A DNA stretch of 64,000 nt from Antrodiella citrinella (taxonomy: Eukaryota; Basidiomycota; Agaricomycetes; Polyporales; Steccherinaceae), in contig SGPM01000018.1 of the NCBI GenBank assembly GCA_004802725.1, forward strand, positions 119,197 through 183,196, read 5' to 3'. A model generated the notes under the pieces. It was not told the origin of the DNA. It made no database searches and saw nothing but the letters and a program-made list of their open reading frames with translations. Each line of letters starts with the position of its first letter. Position 1 is the stretch's first letter. Below, one piece after another: positions 35,984 through 47,332 of the stretch. Position numbers and translations under genes: made by a program.

Positions 35984-37802
35984 ATGGACCCGCTTCCCTA
36001 TAATGTGACCATCTCATCTCAAACGGCCTCTATTGTATATGCACCGACTCGGGATGGCCCTCTTGCCTCAGGATGGAACGTCTCTTACAGCGGAGGCACA
36101 CACGACACTGGGTATGGCGTTCCGCAAGGTGTCGGTGCAGATTCGCATTCAACGGCACTAGCGGGTTCTACCATGACGCTAAATTGGGTGGGATCGGCGG
36201 TCTATCTGTACGGGCAGTCGACATCTGCGTCGTACAGTATAGACGTCGATGGCGCGGGGACCACGCTGCAAACCGCGGACGTGCCACAAGGCGGTTTGCT
36301 GGGCAGCAAAACGGGGTTGAAGTACGGGAATCATACGGTCGTCTTGACCACGTTTGGGGGTACGGTGGCCTTCCAGTACGCAGAGCTGTCCATTGGCATT
36401 GGATACCAAAAGTGAGTAGATCTGATTTGGTCCTATTTTGCCATCGGCTTACGGTCAATTGCTTTGACTCAGTTCTACATCCCAACCAGTGAACAGTACG
36501 ATTCTTGCGGTCAATGAGAATGGAACCGCACCATCCCCGAATAGCTTCTTCACGTATCAGAGCACGAACACACCCCACAGTTGGCAAATCGAGGGTACAC
36601 ACGACGGCATGTGATGTTCTCATCTTTTTGCTGCGCGCAAACATTTATCTTCGCCATGTCGCTATTCGCAGTTCTATATACCAACGGCAGCTTCCTCCCA
36701 TTCCCTCAACAAATGCTGACATCAGTCCTCGGGGAGTCTGTGTCTTTCGTTCTCACGAACACTTCCGCATTTTTCCTTTGGGGCGCTGTAAACAACGACC
36801 ACGGGGTGAAGACAGTGGATATCGTCCCTGTCAACAATCCTTCGCAGACCATCTCAACCTCTATCAACGATGTTTCCTCGGCATTAGATTTCAAGCAGAT
36901 TTTATGCTGGAGCAGCGGGCTGGACCGCGATCAAAGCTATCTAGTACGAGTTACGGACGAACAGCAAGCAGCGAGTTTCTCATTCAGCAGCTTAGACACC
37001 ATCGATGGGTTTGTTTCATGTCATTATCTGCCGGTCTAATCCTTCCTGATGCTGGTTGTTTATCTGCAGAGGGCCCGTACCAGTCGGAAGTTCTCAATCA
37101 TCAGGTGCCACTTCGACCGCTGCCGGAGGTGCTAAGACCGCAGCTCCCGATGGCAGTGTAAGCTCGGGAAAATCTGGTCTGAGTACTGGGGCGATAGCAG
37201 GCATTGCGGTCAGTCCTCAACGATATAACCATTCCACTTTCCTTACCACTCAACATCTGTCACGACTTGTAGGTTGCAGGAGCAGTGGTACTTTTGTTGG
37301 TTGTCGGATTCCTCTTCTGGAGAAGGTGTTTCTACATGTTGAAGACAGCACCCAAGGACAATCCTAATATCGATGTCATCGTCATCTAGGAGACGCCGTA
37401 GCGTGGCTTCATGGGACACACCTCAAGCTCAACCCATTATATTCAGTACTACTAACGACGGTCATAGTAAGTCCGAAAATTCCGTTCATGATTGAAGGAG
37501 GGACACTTACGTGATATGTCCCAGTTGCTCCGGGCGTTATGTCAGCCACATATTCCTCGACCTCTGTTCCCTTGATGATGAGCGAGACCGATGCCGGACG
37601 AATTGACGTTCAGCATGTTACTATGCTGCCACCGGAATACCAGAGTGGTTGGACGCAATCGGAGCCGTCAATTCCACCCACTCCAACGGCATCGGACAGT
37701 ACCGGTGGTCGCGAGGTCCGCGCACTTCCGTCGCCTCCATCACTCGGCGTGAGTGGTGGACGTGCGTATAGCGATCGCAAGAATAATTCGGATTTCATGT
37801 AA
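35984..37802 (+). CDS. Single-pass membrane protein with large extracellular region
   Basis: From MDPLPYNVTISSQTASIVY the first exon encodes a beta-rich, Gly/Ser/Thr-rich region with several N-glycosylation sites (YNVT, WNVSY, YGNHTV). This continues through introns to a segment with FVLTNTSAFFLWGAVN and a Ser/Gly/Ala-rich stalk (SSGATSTAAGGAK). One membrane helix follows (GAIAGIAVAGAVVLLLVVGFLFW), then an Arg-rich stop-transfer run and a cytosolic tail ending NNSDFM at 37802. The architecture matches an abundant Agaricomycete family of unknown role. The signal peptide is not resolved, so the true start may be upstream. The tail splice (GTGTTT to CATCTAG) removes an otherwise early stop after DVIVI, and is chosen because it restores the Arg-rich run. 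Confidence 0.72.
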
Positions 37803-38226
37803 CAGCGGTACGGCTGATCAACTTAAGTTTCTTAATAACTGCGAGACGTTTAGAACCTCATTCTCTTACCGCACATATTACACGTTTGTCCACATCCCTG
37901 ACCACTTCTTGATACCCCATGGATGCCATCATTTCTTTTCTACGGACCTCCTGCTTTTCCCTTTTTCGTTGTCTTTATTATACTTCACTTTCAAATTTTC
38001 CTAGTCGATGCGCGGATCAGGCATCCCGTCAGTCTTTCCATTTTCTCCCTCTACATAGGTACATAATGGCGGACTAGTTTGTGCATTCTAGCCAGGTCGT
38101 TAGATGCATCGGTTGAATATTATTAAACGTGCCAGATAGGCATCATTGCAATGCATAGTGTACTTGATACCACAGGAAGAGTCCCAGACCCATCTAATAT
38201 ACAGCGTACAGAGGTGCCTGCGTTTG

Positions 38227-39673
38227 TCACAGCACAATATCTGATACTTCACCAGAATCTTGAGACGAATTCAGCGTAGTGTGGGGAGAGATGTCAATGA
38301 CGGGCACCAGTTCCGGCCTTATATCCCCCGCAGGTTTGTTAGTGCAACCCACACTATCAGCTCTGCTTCCACTTCGGGAGGTAGAACAGGCGGGATACCT
38401 CTGAAACGAGATGATGTTCCTCGTTCCCTGGTTTGGTTCGGGGCTTAACTGTGTAAGCACGCCGCCCGGGGGCGAGCTCCAATACTCATCCACCGTACGT
38501 CTTTGGCTCACACGGATAATGATCATGTTGAAATTTATTCCCTGTTCGCTTTGAGCGTCAGCAACCTTCAAACAGAGCCTAAGACACGATGAAAGACGCA
38601 CGATGACTGGGACGACCTTCGGGGAGGATAGAGGCGGTAAGCTACGGTCATTCCTTAAGGAGTCTGGTACGTGTGACATACCGAATGAGACGCGAGATAC
38701 TGAGCGTTGTTAGAGGCCAAAAATGTGACGAAAAAGAGAAGCACAAATGATGTGTATATGGCCCCGGATTCGATAATGACTCTCATAGTAAAGGTGAGGG
38801 TACTCCCACCGTAGTGGTCGATGTCGCGAAACACGCGTAGTCCTGACCGAGAGGATAGTCGTTCCACGCTCCATATTCGTAGCACAATCATACCTATAGA
38901 GATGCATGAGAAGCGCTGCGGTAGATAATTGAAGGATATAATTCACCGGTAGCTATAAGGTTGAGAGTCAAAGTGATCGATAACATTGAAGTTATCCAAG
39001 GCTTCAGACTGTCAGCGTTGAGGTTCGTTGATTGGTGCAACGTGAATTCGGTATAGACCGAAAAGAATTCGCAAACTAAGGGCGTCCCGATAAGTGGAAA
39101 TGAGAGAAGAAATAAGAACATTGTCAAACTCACCAAGTCCGGCGGCCCAAAGAATCAAGAGCCCAATGATGACCCTCCAGCGCTGCCCATACATCATGAA
39201 ACAGCGGTATATCTGTATTCTGAGGTTCAGAGAATGATGACCTTGATTGCGTCGTGAACGCGCCTACCAAAATGCCATCGGCGACGCTTGTCTGGCAGAT
39301 ATAATTGAGTCCTTTCATGACGTTCACCCAGTAGGATATGTCGGAGAGCTCGGCGATGGCGCCGCCTGGACCCTCGTAGAATATGAAAGCGTCCATCATA
39401 TGTTTGAGACCGAAGGCGACGTCCAGGGTAGCGAAAAAGAAGAGTAGAACGGTTGCGACGGCAAGCCAGCGTTTGAGTAAACCACTAGAAAGACGATTGG
39501 ACCAGAGCGCTTTGACGCATGCGACGAAGGAGACGAGGAAGACCCCTACAGAGGTACATCCATATCATCAGTACATAGCTGATCAAGTCAACGGTCAGCA
39601 ACAGCTAACCATATAGGATGCATTCCGTGAATGTACTGGCCATTTGCGCCACATCCAATCGCAACGGTGCCAT
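38227..39673 (-). CDS. Seven-helix-type membrane protein of unknown function
   Basis: ATG at 39673 gives MAPLRLDVAQMASTFTECILYG, then joined exons yield a run of hydrophobic helices. These are GVFLVSFVACVKAL, WLAVATVLLFFFATLDVAFGL, a NYICQTSVADGILIYRCFMMY segment followed by RWRVIIGLLILWAAGL, VSLTMFLFLLSFPL, MLSITLTLNLIATALLMHLYRY and ESGAIYTSFVLLFFVTFLASN. The cytosolic tail is Ser/Thr-rich (VSQRRTVDEYWSSPPG) and stops at 38227. The IYRCFMMYGQRWRV block between helices 3 and 4 is typical of a large Agaricomycete family of putative seven-helix proteins whose function is not established. A distant GPCR-like role is only a guess. Splice phases keep frame throughout. Confidence 0.8.
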
Positions 39674-40537
39674 TACAGCTGAAGTTTTACCGCACGAGGA
39701 TGGGTAGTAACGAAGGAACCTGGGGAGAGAGTTGTGCCGCAGGAGACGACGCCACAGTGTCCTTCTTATTCAACCGGGTCCCCGTCTTCGTACCGGCTTA
39801 CAAAAAGGATCCCATACCCACTAGTATGTCGGGATTTGCGAACATATGACGTCCCGTTACCGAAGTTTGAATTCGACTCCAAGTGCGCTTGTGATTATGG
39901 CATGGGGCGTTTCTGCTGATTCACGCCCGGCGAAGAAGAATGGCAGATTGACGTTGGAAGCCAGAGAAGTGTTGTATCGTCGAAATGAAGGCGATGAGCA
40001 CTAGTGAAAAGATGATAGAGAACAAATTGAAACCCCGTCGACACGTCAACGAATATTGGAAAAAACAGGGCCAAACACGCGCCCACATAATACTTCTTTG
40101 CCGACTTTTGAGTTCAACACGGGAGTCAATATTCACCGGTCGATTGAGACGGGAGAAGCACTTTGTATCTTCCATGTTTCTGGCAAGCCACTACAACTAC
40201 TGTACTGCAACACGGTTCCCAATCTTTGAGAGTGCTGCTGTTTGAGATGTCGAATGCCGAGGCTGCACAACTTCAACTGCAACCGCTCACAGTTGATCAT
40301 ATGAACCATCACGCGGTGCAGTATTTCTACGGAGTTACCGCACTTACGCCACGATAGCAGACACCCTTCCTGCGAGACATATGCCATATCGCTACTTCCT
40401 TGCTACCACAAATATCTTTCTGAGCGATATGATCAAATGAACATGATGGGTGTACCATGCAAATCTCCTGATCCAATGAGTGACGCCACAACGGCGCCAG
40501 AAGCACACGCGCGATTCCACGCTGTCGACCGAGTTAC
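39674..40537. other. Intergenic stretch
   Basis: This lies between the seven-helix gene and the kinase pseudogene, both on the minus strand. A minus-strand frame at 39921-40175 contains a hydrophobic stretch (FNLFSIIFSLVLIAFIS) and could be a decayed membrane-protein fragment, but there is no supporting splice chain. Nothing else was recognised. Confidence 0.35.
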
Positions 40538-42695
40538 TTAGTAATCACACCGGGGTCTTTCGAGGTATACAGCTGCAGTGCGGATGAACGATGTATCTCG
40601 CCAGTCAGAAAAATACGGCATACCTCGATGCACACGCATGCAAACGAGTATATGTCCCCGGGATACGTGGGACGTGTAGACTCCAGACCAAGATTTTCGG
40701 GTTCGATGGTCTTCTGGAGGTAACCAGCGCACGTTGCCGCTGCGCAAAGAGCCAAAGTTATTGGAGGCCCCATCGGCGAAGACGGCGAGACCAAAGTCTG
40801 AGACTCGAGCGTGCCACACTCGTTGTCTATCAGAATGTTAGGCTGTAAAGAGACATCGTATGTCATGAGAGTTGAACGTCAAATGATTGAGACAAAGATA
40901 GATACGGACACCTGGTAGATCACCATGTGCAATCCCTTCTGCATGAAGATAAGCAATGCCAGAAACAGTTTATCTCATCTTCAAGACCAACGAATACTTT
41001 AGACTAAATAATCGGAAACGAACATAGGACATACCCACTGATGCGTACGACGCTGTAAGTCATACAACGAGACGCCAGTCTGCTCCTTCAGATATTCAAT
41101 AGCATGGCATTATGTTTCGTGTTTCATCCAGGGCATGATCATGCACAGACAGTCTTTGAAAATTTCGTCGTTAATCCCGAGAATGGGGAGGATATACTCA
41201 TGTGAGAGATTGCGCTATAGTAGCGACTCGTGGTAGAAAGCCTGAACATAAATATTCAAGTTATTCATGATATTGTTCAAGGCGAACATACCTGGAGCAG
41301 CTCCGCAGTTCGCGCTTTCTCCATGACAAGAAAGACCCGGAGCCGTTTGATGGCAACCTTCTTCCCGCTATGGAGACATTCGTAGATGTCGGCAAACCCT
41401 CCTGCAGCGACACTCCCGAGCTTGGAGCACTGGACATCTTGAACATATAATGCCAACGGCAAGAATCTGTATTTGAGAGCTAGTCTGAGCTGACTGTGCC
41501 GGAAATTACGTATACGTTGGACCAGGATGTCAGACTTGCGGACAGGGTCATCCATAGCCTGAGTCAAAGTTTTAGTACTTGAGGGTAAATTTACATGCCA
41601 GAGTACAGGGTCTCGACCTCTTGTATGACATTAATGAGATATTGAGCGTCGCGTCCGTTTAAGTTGAAGAGCACACTGTCCAATGCCGTCTATGAGGCAA
41701 TAGAGTCTACTAAGCTCCGCATGCGTTCCCCGGAGTCTGATCCAGCGGTGCTTTGCACTGAGTCCTCTGAACTGAGGGTCGGATGCGCGTCCAGCAAGTG
41801 CTGAGCAACTCCAGTAGCTTCGCTTTGCAAATCGTGTACTTGAAATGTGGACTCCGCCGCCTGAGCAGCCGGTGTGGCCATATCCTCGTCTACCTTTGCT
41901 TGGATGTAATAAGCTCGCGGATGGGCGCACTTTCCATGTATGTGCGCATCTCTTTGTCGATACTGAAGATATAACGAAAGTCAGACATGATACAACATGT
42001 AAGCGAAAGATATTGACAATACACACTCTTCGGCGCTCACGTCGATACCGGTGACGACGGGCATGCATTAACAGAACATTGAGAATATCCTTACGCTGCG
42101 CCTGCATTATCGACTGGTATATCCCCAGTTCTTCTTTCCAAGCTGACCGTTTCAAGATTCGGCGTGTGGTTGCAGATTTCATGTACGCATCGCAGAAGTG
42201 CATGCAGTCTTTGAGTAGCAGTCTTCATGAGGGGCCCAAACTGTTTACGCTTCGTGAGGCCTTTGGATCGACAGAGTCTATCAGGCCAAATGAATCGTGT
42301 TTCTTGATGTCGTGGCTGATGAAACGTACAGTATCCAGCCCATGAGATATCTCATATCGGAGTGAAGTTGGAGTATATACCTTCATCCATTACTCGGCTT
42401 TTGGTCCAGCTAGAAGGAGATAGGGCCTTTCCGAGAATATGAGCCAGAGGGTTAATGGTCTGGAACTCGTCCAATACTTGAAGAGCTAGTAGATGTTACT
42501 GATAGGAACGACTGTCTTCCGCACAGTACTAGAGGCTGACTGTGGGAGCCTAAGTAGAGGCAAGCCACTGTCATCATTGATATTGTTCGAGGTCACTGCG
42601 GTAGTAGTAGCACGCTGATCATATCGTACCTTCGATGCTAGCGTTGCGAGTTTCGTCCACCATACCGTTGATTCTACGATCTTCTGAGACATCAT
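40538..42695 (-). pseudogene. TKL-type kinase pseudogene, inverted relative to the cluster
   Basis: Minus-strand pieces align with the four intact kinases: an N-terminal helical region (about 42100-42695), NGRDAQYLINVIQEV, GSVAAGGFADIYECL with KKVAIKRLRVF, LSHEYILPILGIND, MIMPWMKH, GIAYLHAEGIAHGDLPG, NILIDNE, ARVSDFGLAVFADGA and RPTYPGDIYSFACVCIEV. Breaks are direct: TAG at 41215-41217 replaces the Trp of HECLLW, TAA at 41110-41112 follows MPWMKHET, and the frame shifts after NILIDNE (about 40820) and back near RWLPPE/PENLGLE (about 40715). The kinase C-lobe is missing after QLYTSKD. The locus is therefore non-functional as a kinase. Its divergence from the others is larger than that between the tandem copies, which implies an older copy. 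Confidence 0.85.
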
Positions 42696-42892
42696 TATTT
42701 TCGCTCATTGTTAGAGGTGTCGATACGACAGAACGACGGTGTTCTAGCAGACTAGCACTGGAGGCAGGCCTGAGTAACCTATGCCGAGCTCGGCGAGCGC
42801 ATGCGAATCTAATCTAATCTAGTCGCCAACTGACTCAGCTTCCTCCATGCTGATGATGCAACGTTTAAAACGTCGTGGGGCACCCTACGGCC

Positions 42893-43922
42893 ATGCCGAC
42901 ACTCTTGGCTCTTTCACAACTAAACACAATGGCTTCATCGTCGATATTTGTATCTAGCTCACTGAAGACGTTGACGAAGGTGTCACGAAGAACCTCTACT
43001 CTGCGATCGCTGGCCGGGACGTCCAGCATTCGGAATCTATCCTCTTCTGCCCCGCGAAGAGCGAGTTTGTATCATGGAATGACCCTTGCGACGGCCGCCA
43101 TACGTATGACCCATCAATCGAGCGTGCATGAGAGACCACTTCAAGGTATGTTCAACTTCAGTCGCTTCCAAACCCTCGTACTGAAAGCGTACATAAAGCC
43201 CGATCCATGTTCATCCAAACCGAGAGCACACCCAATGACGACTCACTGAAATTCATTCCCGGAGTTGCTGTGATGGAAACAGGGAGCGCCGAATTCCTGG
43301 ATACGCGTTCCGCCCTCAAGAGCCCGCTGGCTATCCGCCTCATGGGCATTGAAGGCATTACCGGTGTTTTCTATGGGCCAGACTTTGTTACCGTCTCCAA
43401 AGACGCGGAGAATACCTGGTCCGTTATAAAACCAGAGATATACTCTATCCTCATGGAATTCTTCTCGTCGGGACAATCTCTGTTCAAATCGGAGGAAGAC
43501 CGAGATGCCGCTGGACCTCAAGATACAGCTATTCTGGACACCGATTCAGAGACCGTGGCTATGATCAAAGAACTGCTGGATACACGGGTCAGGCCCGCGA
43601 TTATGGAGGACGGTGGTGATATCGAGTATCGAGGGTTCTCGGACGATGGCTTGGTACAGGTGAAACTGAAGGGTAGTTGCAGAGGATGCAGTTCTAGCAC
43701 TGTCACGTTGAAGAGTGGGATTGAGAGAATGCTTATGCATTATATTCCCGAAGTTAAAGGCGTTGAGCAGGTGCGTCTACCCTTCCATACGATCCAAAGG
43801 CAACACTTTGATATCCGGCGATGTAGGTCCTCGATCAGGAAGAGACGATAGCGTTGGACGAGTTTGAGAAACTGGAACGCCGGTTAGGGCACGAAGAATC
43901 TGGACAGAAGGACGCATCGTGA
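42893..43922 (+). CDS. NFU1: NFU1 mitochondrial iron-sulfur cluster scaffold
   Basis: Nfu1 passes 4Fe-4S clusters to mitochondrial enzymes such as lipoyl synthase and succinate dehydrogenase. The start is 42893 (MPTLLALSQ) or 42929 (MASSS); both give a Ser/Arg/Leu-rich mitochondrial presequence (STLRSLAGTSSIRNLSSSAPRR). An intron after RPLQ leads to the Nfu N-terminal domain: ARSMFIQTESTPNDDSLKFIPG, FLDTRSALKSPLAIRL and IEGITGVFYGPDFVTVSK. The C-terminal NifU domain follows: ELLDTRVRPAIMEDGGDIEYRGF and LKGSCRGCSSSTVTLKSGIE, with the CxxC ligand pair. The last exon (VLDQEETIALDEFEKLE) ends at TGA 43920-43922. The gene is intact and unrelated to its kinase neighbours. Confidence 0.95.
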
Positions 43923-44089
43923 GTAGTCGGATCATTGTACTTTCATCACGCCCCTAATGCTCGGCTTTCCAGACCTATGGCTCAGTACATGTCTGTATGA
44001 GCTCGGTAGGGAGCCATCGCCTGGACTCTGTCTACGCTGCATATACTATCACATGGAATTATATAATCCAATATTCGCTTCGCTTGAAC

Positions 44090-47078
44090 ATTTCGTCGCA
44101 GATGATACTTTTGGTGAGTATCTAAAATTCTGTGCGTTTACGATTCCTGAATGATTGTTGCAGCCTTGCATGTAGTAACAGCTTCCTTTTAAACCGAATG
44201 AAATCGCGCGCTTCTCTACTCATCATCACGTGTATGCAGCTGCCCACAACATCAAAGCGTTATGATTCCCCAATCCACAGCGCTAACACATTTCATATTG
44301 TCCATGACAGAAGACTCAGAAGTGCTCAAACGAGCTTCTATTTGAGCAGGCAACGTTGTAACGGTTTGGTGCGCAGTATGCACAGGAAACGAAATGAAAA
44401 TAGGATTCCCAGCATTGGATCCGTCTATACGAGTACAAAAGTCGACTCGCGTTGGAAAAGCGCATCATGGGCCCTCAACCCACCCACAGAGATTCTCGTT
44501 CCAACATGACCACCTACCAATCCATCGTCGACCAGACCACGAAGAGCCTGGACGTCATTGCGCAACTCATCAATGGTATGCACGGTTCATCCTGCCCCGA
44601 ATCAACACTTACATGTTTCTATTTTTCTAAAAGAGTTGAAAGAAATGATGAGAACGACACTCGAGAAAACCAAAGACGCACTGCGACGCCCAGATGGTCC
44701 ATCTGTTGCACAGGTAAAGCCGGTCAATGAAGCAACACTGGAGTTGTACACTGTAGCATCTTCCTAGTACGTTCGTTCCAAATCAAGTATCATTGTTTAC
44801 TAAATGATTCCTCGTAGTCTGTCCCTCATCGTAGAGGCTGCTACTCAAACACATTTCATAGAGCCGCAAGTCGTCGCAGAAGCTAAAAGCTTCATAGCGT
44901 CTGTCGCTGCTTGCATCAGAGATTTCTGCCAAGAATTGGATGTGAATGCTGCTATCATTGCGATCAATGTTACAGCGGAAGGCGACACCCAGTTTGACTT
45001 GACTCGGAAGATATTGATCGCCATGAAGGAGGCTTGTAGTGCGAAGTGTCAAGTAGCGCGGTCAGTCATCGGATCTTCCCACATTCCACTTCTAGTGCTG
45101 ACTCCGTCTCAGTGCTGCTCTAGAACAACGTGACATGCTACTGTTCCACAGCGCTATGTCTTTGCGCACCGCAGGCACCAAAGCTGCTAATGTCGACAAG
45201 GTATCTCCTGTGCTCGACCGAGGCACAACAAGGTCAATTGTGACTCAGACGGAACCTGCATCAACTGTCACGCCTACTGATACTAGACTCAAGACCACTC
45301 CCATCAGCCTGCGGACACAACTTCATCCTCCTCGTCCCACACGCAAATCCATAAGTTCCAATAACGACACACCCAGCTCAGCATCCCATCAACAAGGACT
45401 TAAGTTCGAATCTGCGGAAGATCCAGAGCTATGGCGACTAGTGGGAGACGTTGTCGTAGGCAAGCTCAATGCGCAAGATACGCTGTTCCCATTGTCTGGT
45501 CAAGACGCACAGTACGTGCTCGACGCTATTCAGCAGGTGAGTCAAGCTTTCATTTCCCGACTTGACCACGTCAACAGGTATCCCGACAGATCGCGGACAC
45601 ATCCTCGACAAGACCAAAATCAGTCGCGGGCACACCAACAACTCGTCGGTCCCTTCGAAATCTTCTACTCAAGTTGTCGTTGAAGTACCACAAACTTCCT
45701 CAAGCGTTGTTTCTTCAAGGCGTTCAATGCAGCTCAGACAGTTCGAGTGCGGGTGCATTCGCTGACATCCACCGCGGAACGCACCAAGGTGCACCCGTAG
45801 CATTGAAAAGACTTCGAATCTTACGAAATACAGTCGTGAATCACAAACGCATGTCGGAGGCTGTCAATGTGAGTGGGATGCGGAACGTTATCACCCAACC
45901 TGAGTAATACTGATTCGTGGTGACTTAGGCTTTTCACCACGAATGTCTTGTATGGCGCGTTCTCTCGCATGAACACGTACTTCCTGTCTTTGGGGTGGAC
46001 GACCAGATGTTCAAAGGGGAATTATGCCTGGTCATGCCGTGGATGAAGCATGGCAACATACGGAACGTTATTGTTGATATGGGAAAACGAGATACCGTTG
46101 ACGCCATCTTGCCTTGCATACACAAATGGGTACCAGTTGATTTCTTTTCTCAGTGCCGCTCTCGCTCTAACGGAGCATATTTGAACCTAGATGAAGGAAA
46201 TAGCCCTTGGTCTGGTGTACCTTCATGGAGAAGGCATCGCCCACGGCGACTTGCGTGGCGTGCGTATACATCGTATCTGTCTCTCTCAGCCGTACTCAAT
46301 AACGCACTGTCTATATGCACAGCATAACATTCTTATAGATGAAAATATGCACGTTCGAATTTCCGATTTCGGCCTTGCCGTCTTCGCGGACAGTGCCTCG
46401 AGGTCGTTCGGTTCTACTCGAGGTGGCAACGTACGCTGGCTTGCTCCGGAGATCATGGATCCCAACCAATCCGATAAAGAATCTTCACGGCCTACTTTCG
46501 CAGGAGACATGTATTCTTTTGCGTGTGTATGTGTCGAGGTATGTGTACACTTCTTGTCTCTCATTGATATTGTGCCCTCTATTGAATCTACTGACGTCTG
46601 TTCGCTCCAGTTATATGACCCGAACGATCTCTTTGCCCATCTCAGCGACTTTGCCGTCCTTGGTCTCATTATGGATGGCACTCGCCCCAACCGCCCCTGG
46701 CTCCGCACCACATATGAGATGGGCGATCCCCTCTGGTCTATTATCTCTCAATGCTGGACCGCCGACCCAATGAAACGACTCACAGCGTCGGAGGTGCTGA
46801 AGCGGTTCGAAGAGGACGAAGTCTGGGTGCCCACGATAGAAACTTTTCCCGACGTAAGAATAACCCGAAGACCAACTCCACCAAAGTACTTTGAGAATCG
46901 GCGCAGGATCTTGTTGGACAGGGCGTTGGACAGTGAAGAGCCCGTCGAAGTGGATATATCGGAGGGTACACTTGGAGAACCATTGGGCCCGACTCCCGCT
47001 GATCTCAAAGACGTTAACTCAGTGTATGTCGTTCTCGTGGTCGTCTTCGCATGTGTACTGTCGTACTTGCTTAGTTGA
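44090..47078 (+). repeat. Segmental duplication, copy A
   Basis: This is the first of two direct copies of a unit of about 3 kb. Homology to copy B begins near the shared TTCGTCGCAGATG and runs through about 400 bp upstream of the kinase, including identical stretches such as the sequence around ACAGAAGACTCAGAAGTGC. It continues over all kinase exons and most introns. The two kinase start codons are 3,227 bp apart. Confidence 0.85.
44506..47078 (+). CDS. TKL-type protein kinase with helical N-terminus and C-terminal membrane tail (copy A)
   Basis: About 705 residues in ten or so exons. Residues 1-150 are an alpha-helical region (MTTYQSIVDQTTKSLDVIA onward). Residues 150-270 are a Ser/Thr/Pro-rich linker, and SAEDPELWRLVGDVV starts the kinase-proximal helix. 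The kinase domain (about 340-630) shows SAGAFADIHRG, VALKRLRI (ATP lysine), HHECLVW, VMPWMKHGNIRNV, a catalytic loop HGDLRGHNILID, SDFGLAVFAD and WLAPE. HGD replaces HRD, so this is a non-RD kinase; Asp, DFG and Lys are kept, so activity is possible. The last 20 residues (YVVLVVVFACVLSYLLS) form a tail-anchor-like helix. There is no signal peptide. Kinase type by similarity: TKL, expanded in Agaricomycetes. Ligand and pathway are unknown. Confidence 0.85.
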
Positions 47079-47159
47079 GGCTTTCATTACGTTCGTTGAG
47101 TATTTAAATCATCGACAAACCTCTTCGGTTCTAAGGACTGGGTGCAGTTGGTAGATGTG

Positions 47160-47332
47160 GAAATCGTCTCTGTTGCTCATGGTGATTTACACGGTGCATG
47201 AGCTCCTTCATATGTTTATGTTATGACATGTGCTAAACTACTTCTCCCTCCATTCAGGTTATTGTCCTCGTGTTAGACGACAACTATCACGTCCGTCTTG
47301 CAGACTTCGATTCTGATATATTAGTACTGATC
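47160..47332 (+). pseudogene. Kinase catalytic-loop relic
   Basis: Two short pieces match adjacent exons of the neighbouring kinases. SVAHGDLHG (about 47170-47200) precedes GTGCATGAG, like the donor after HGDVRG in the fourth kinase gene. After a TTCAG near 47269, VLDDNYHVRLADF matches its NILIDDSYHVHLADF. Nothing else of the gene remains. The relic abuts the left edge of duplication copy B and is a remnant of another, largely deleted kinase copy. Confidence 0.65.

Noticed and set aside
37330..37390. Early stop after DNPNIDVIVI in the single-pass membrane protein
   Set aside because: Splicing from GTGTTT to CATCTAG gives an Arg-rich stop-transfer run directly after the membrane helix and a longer tail, which fits better.
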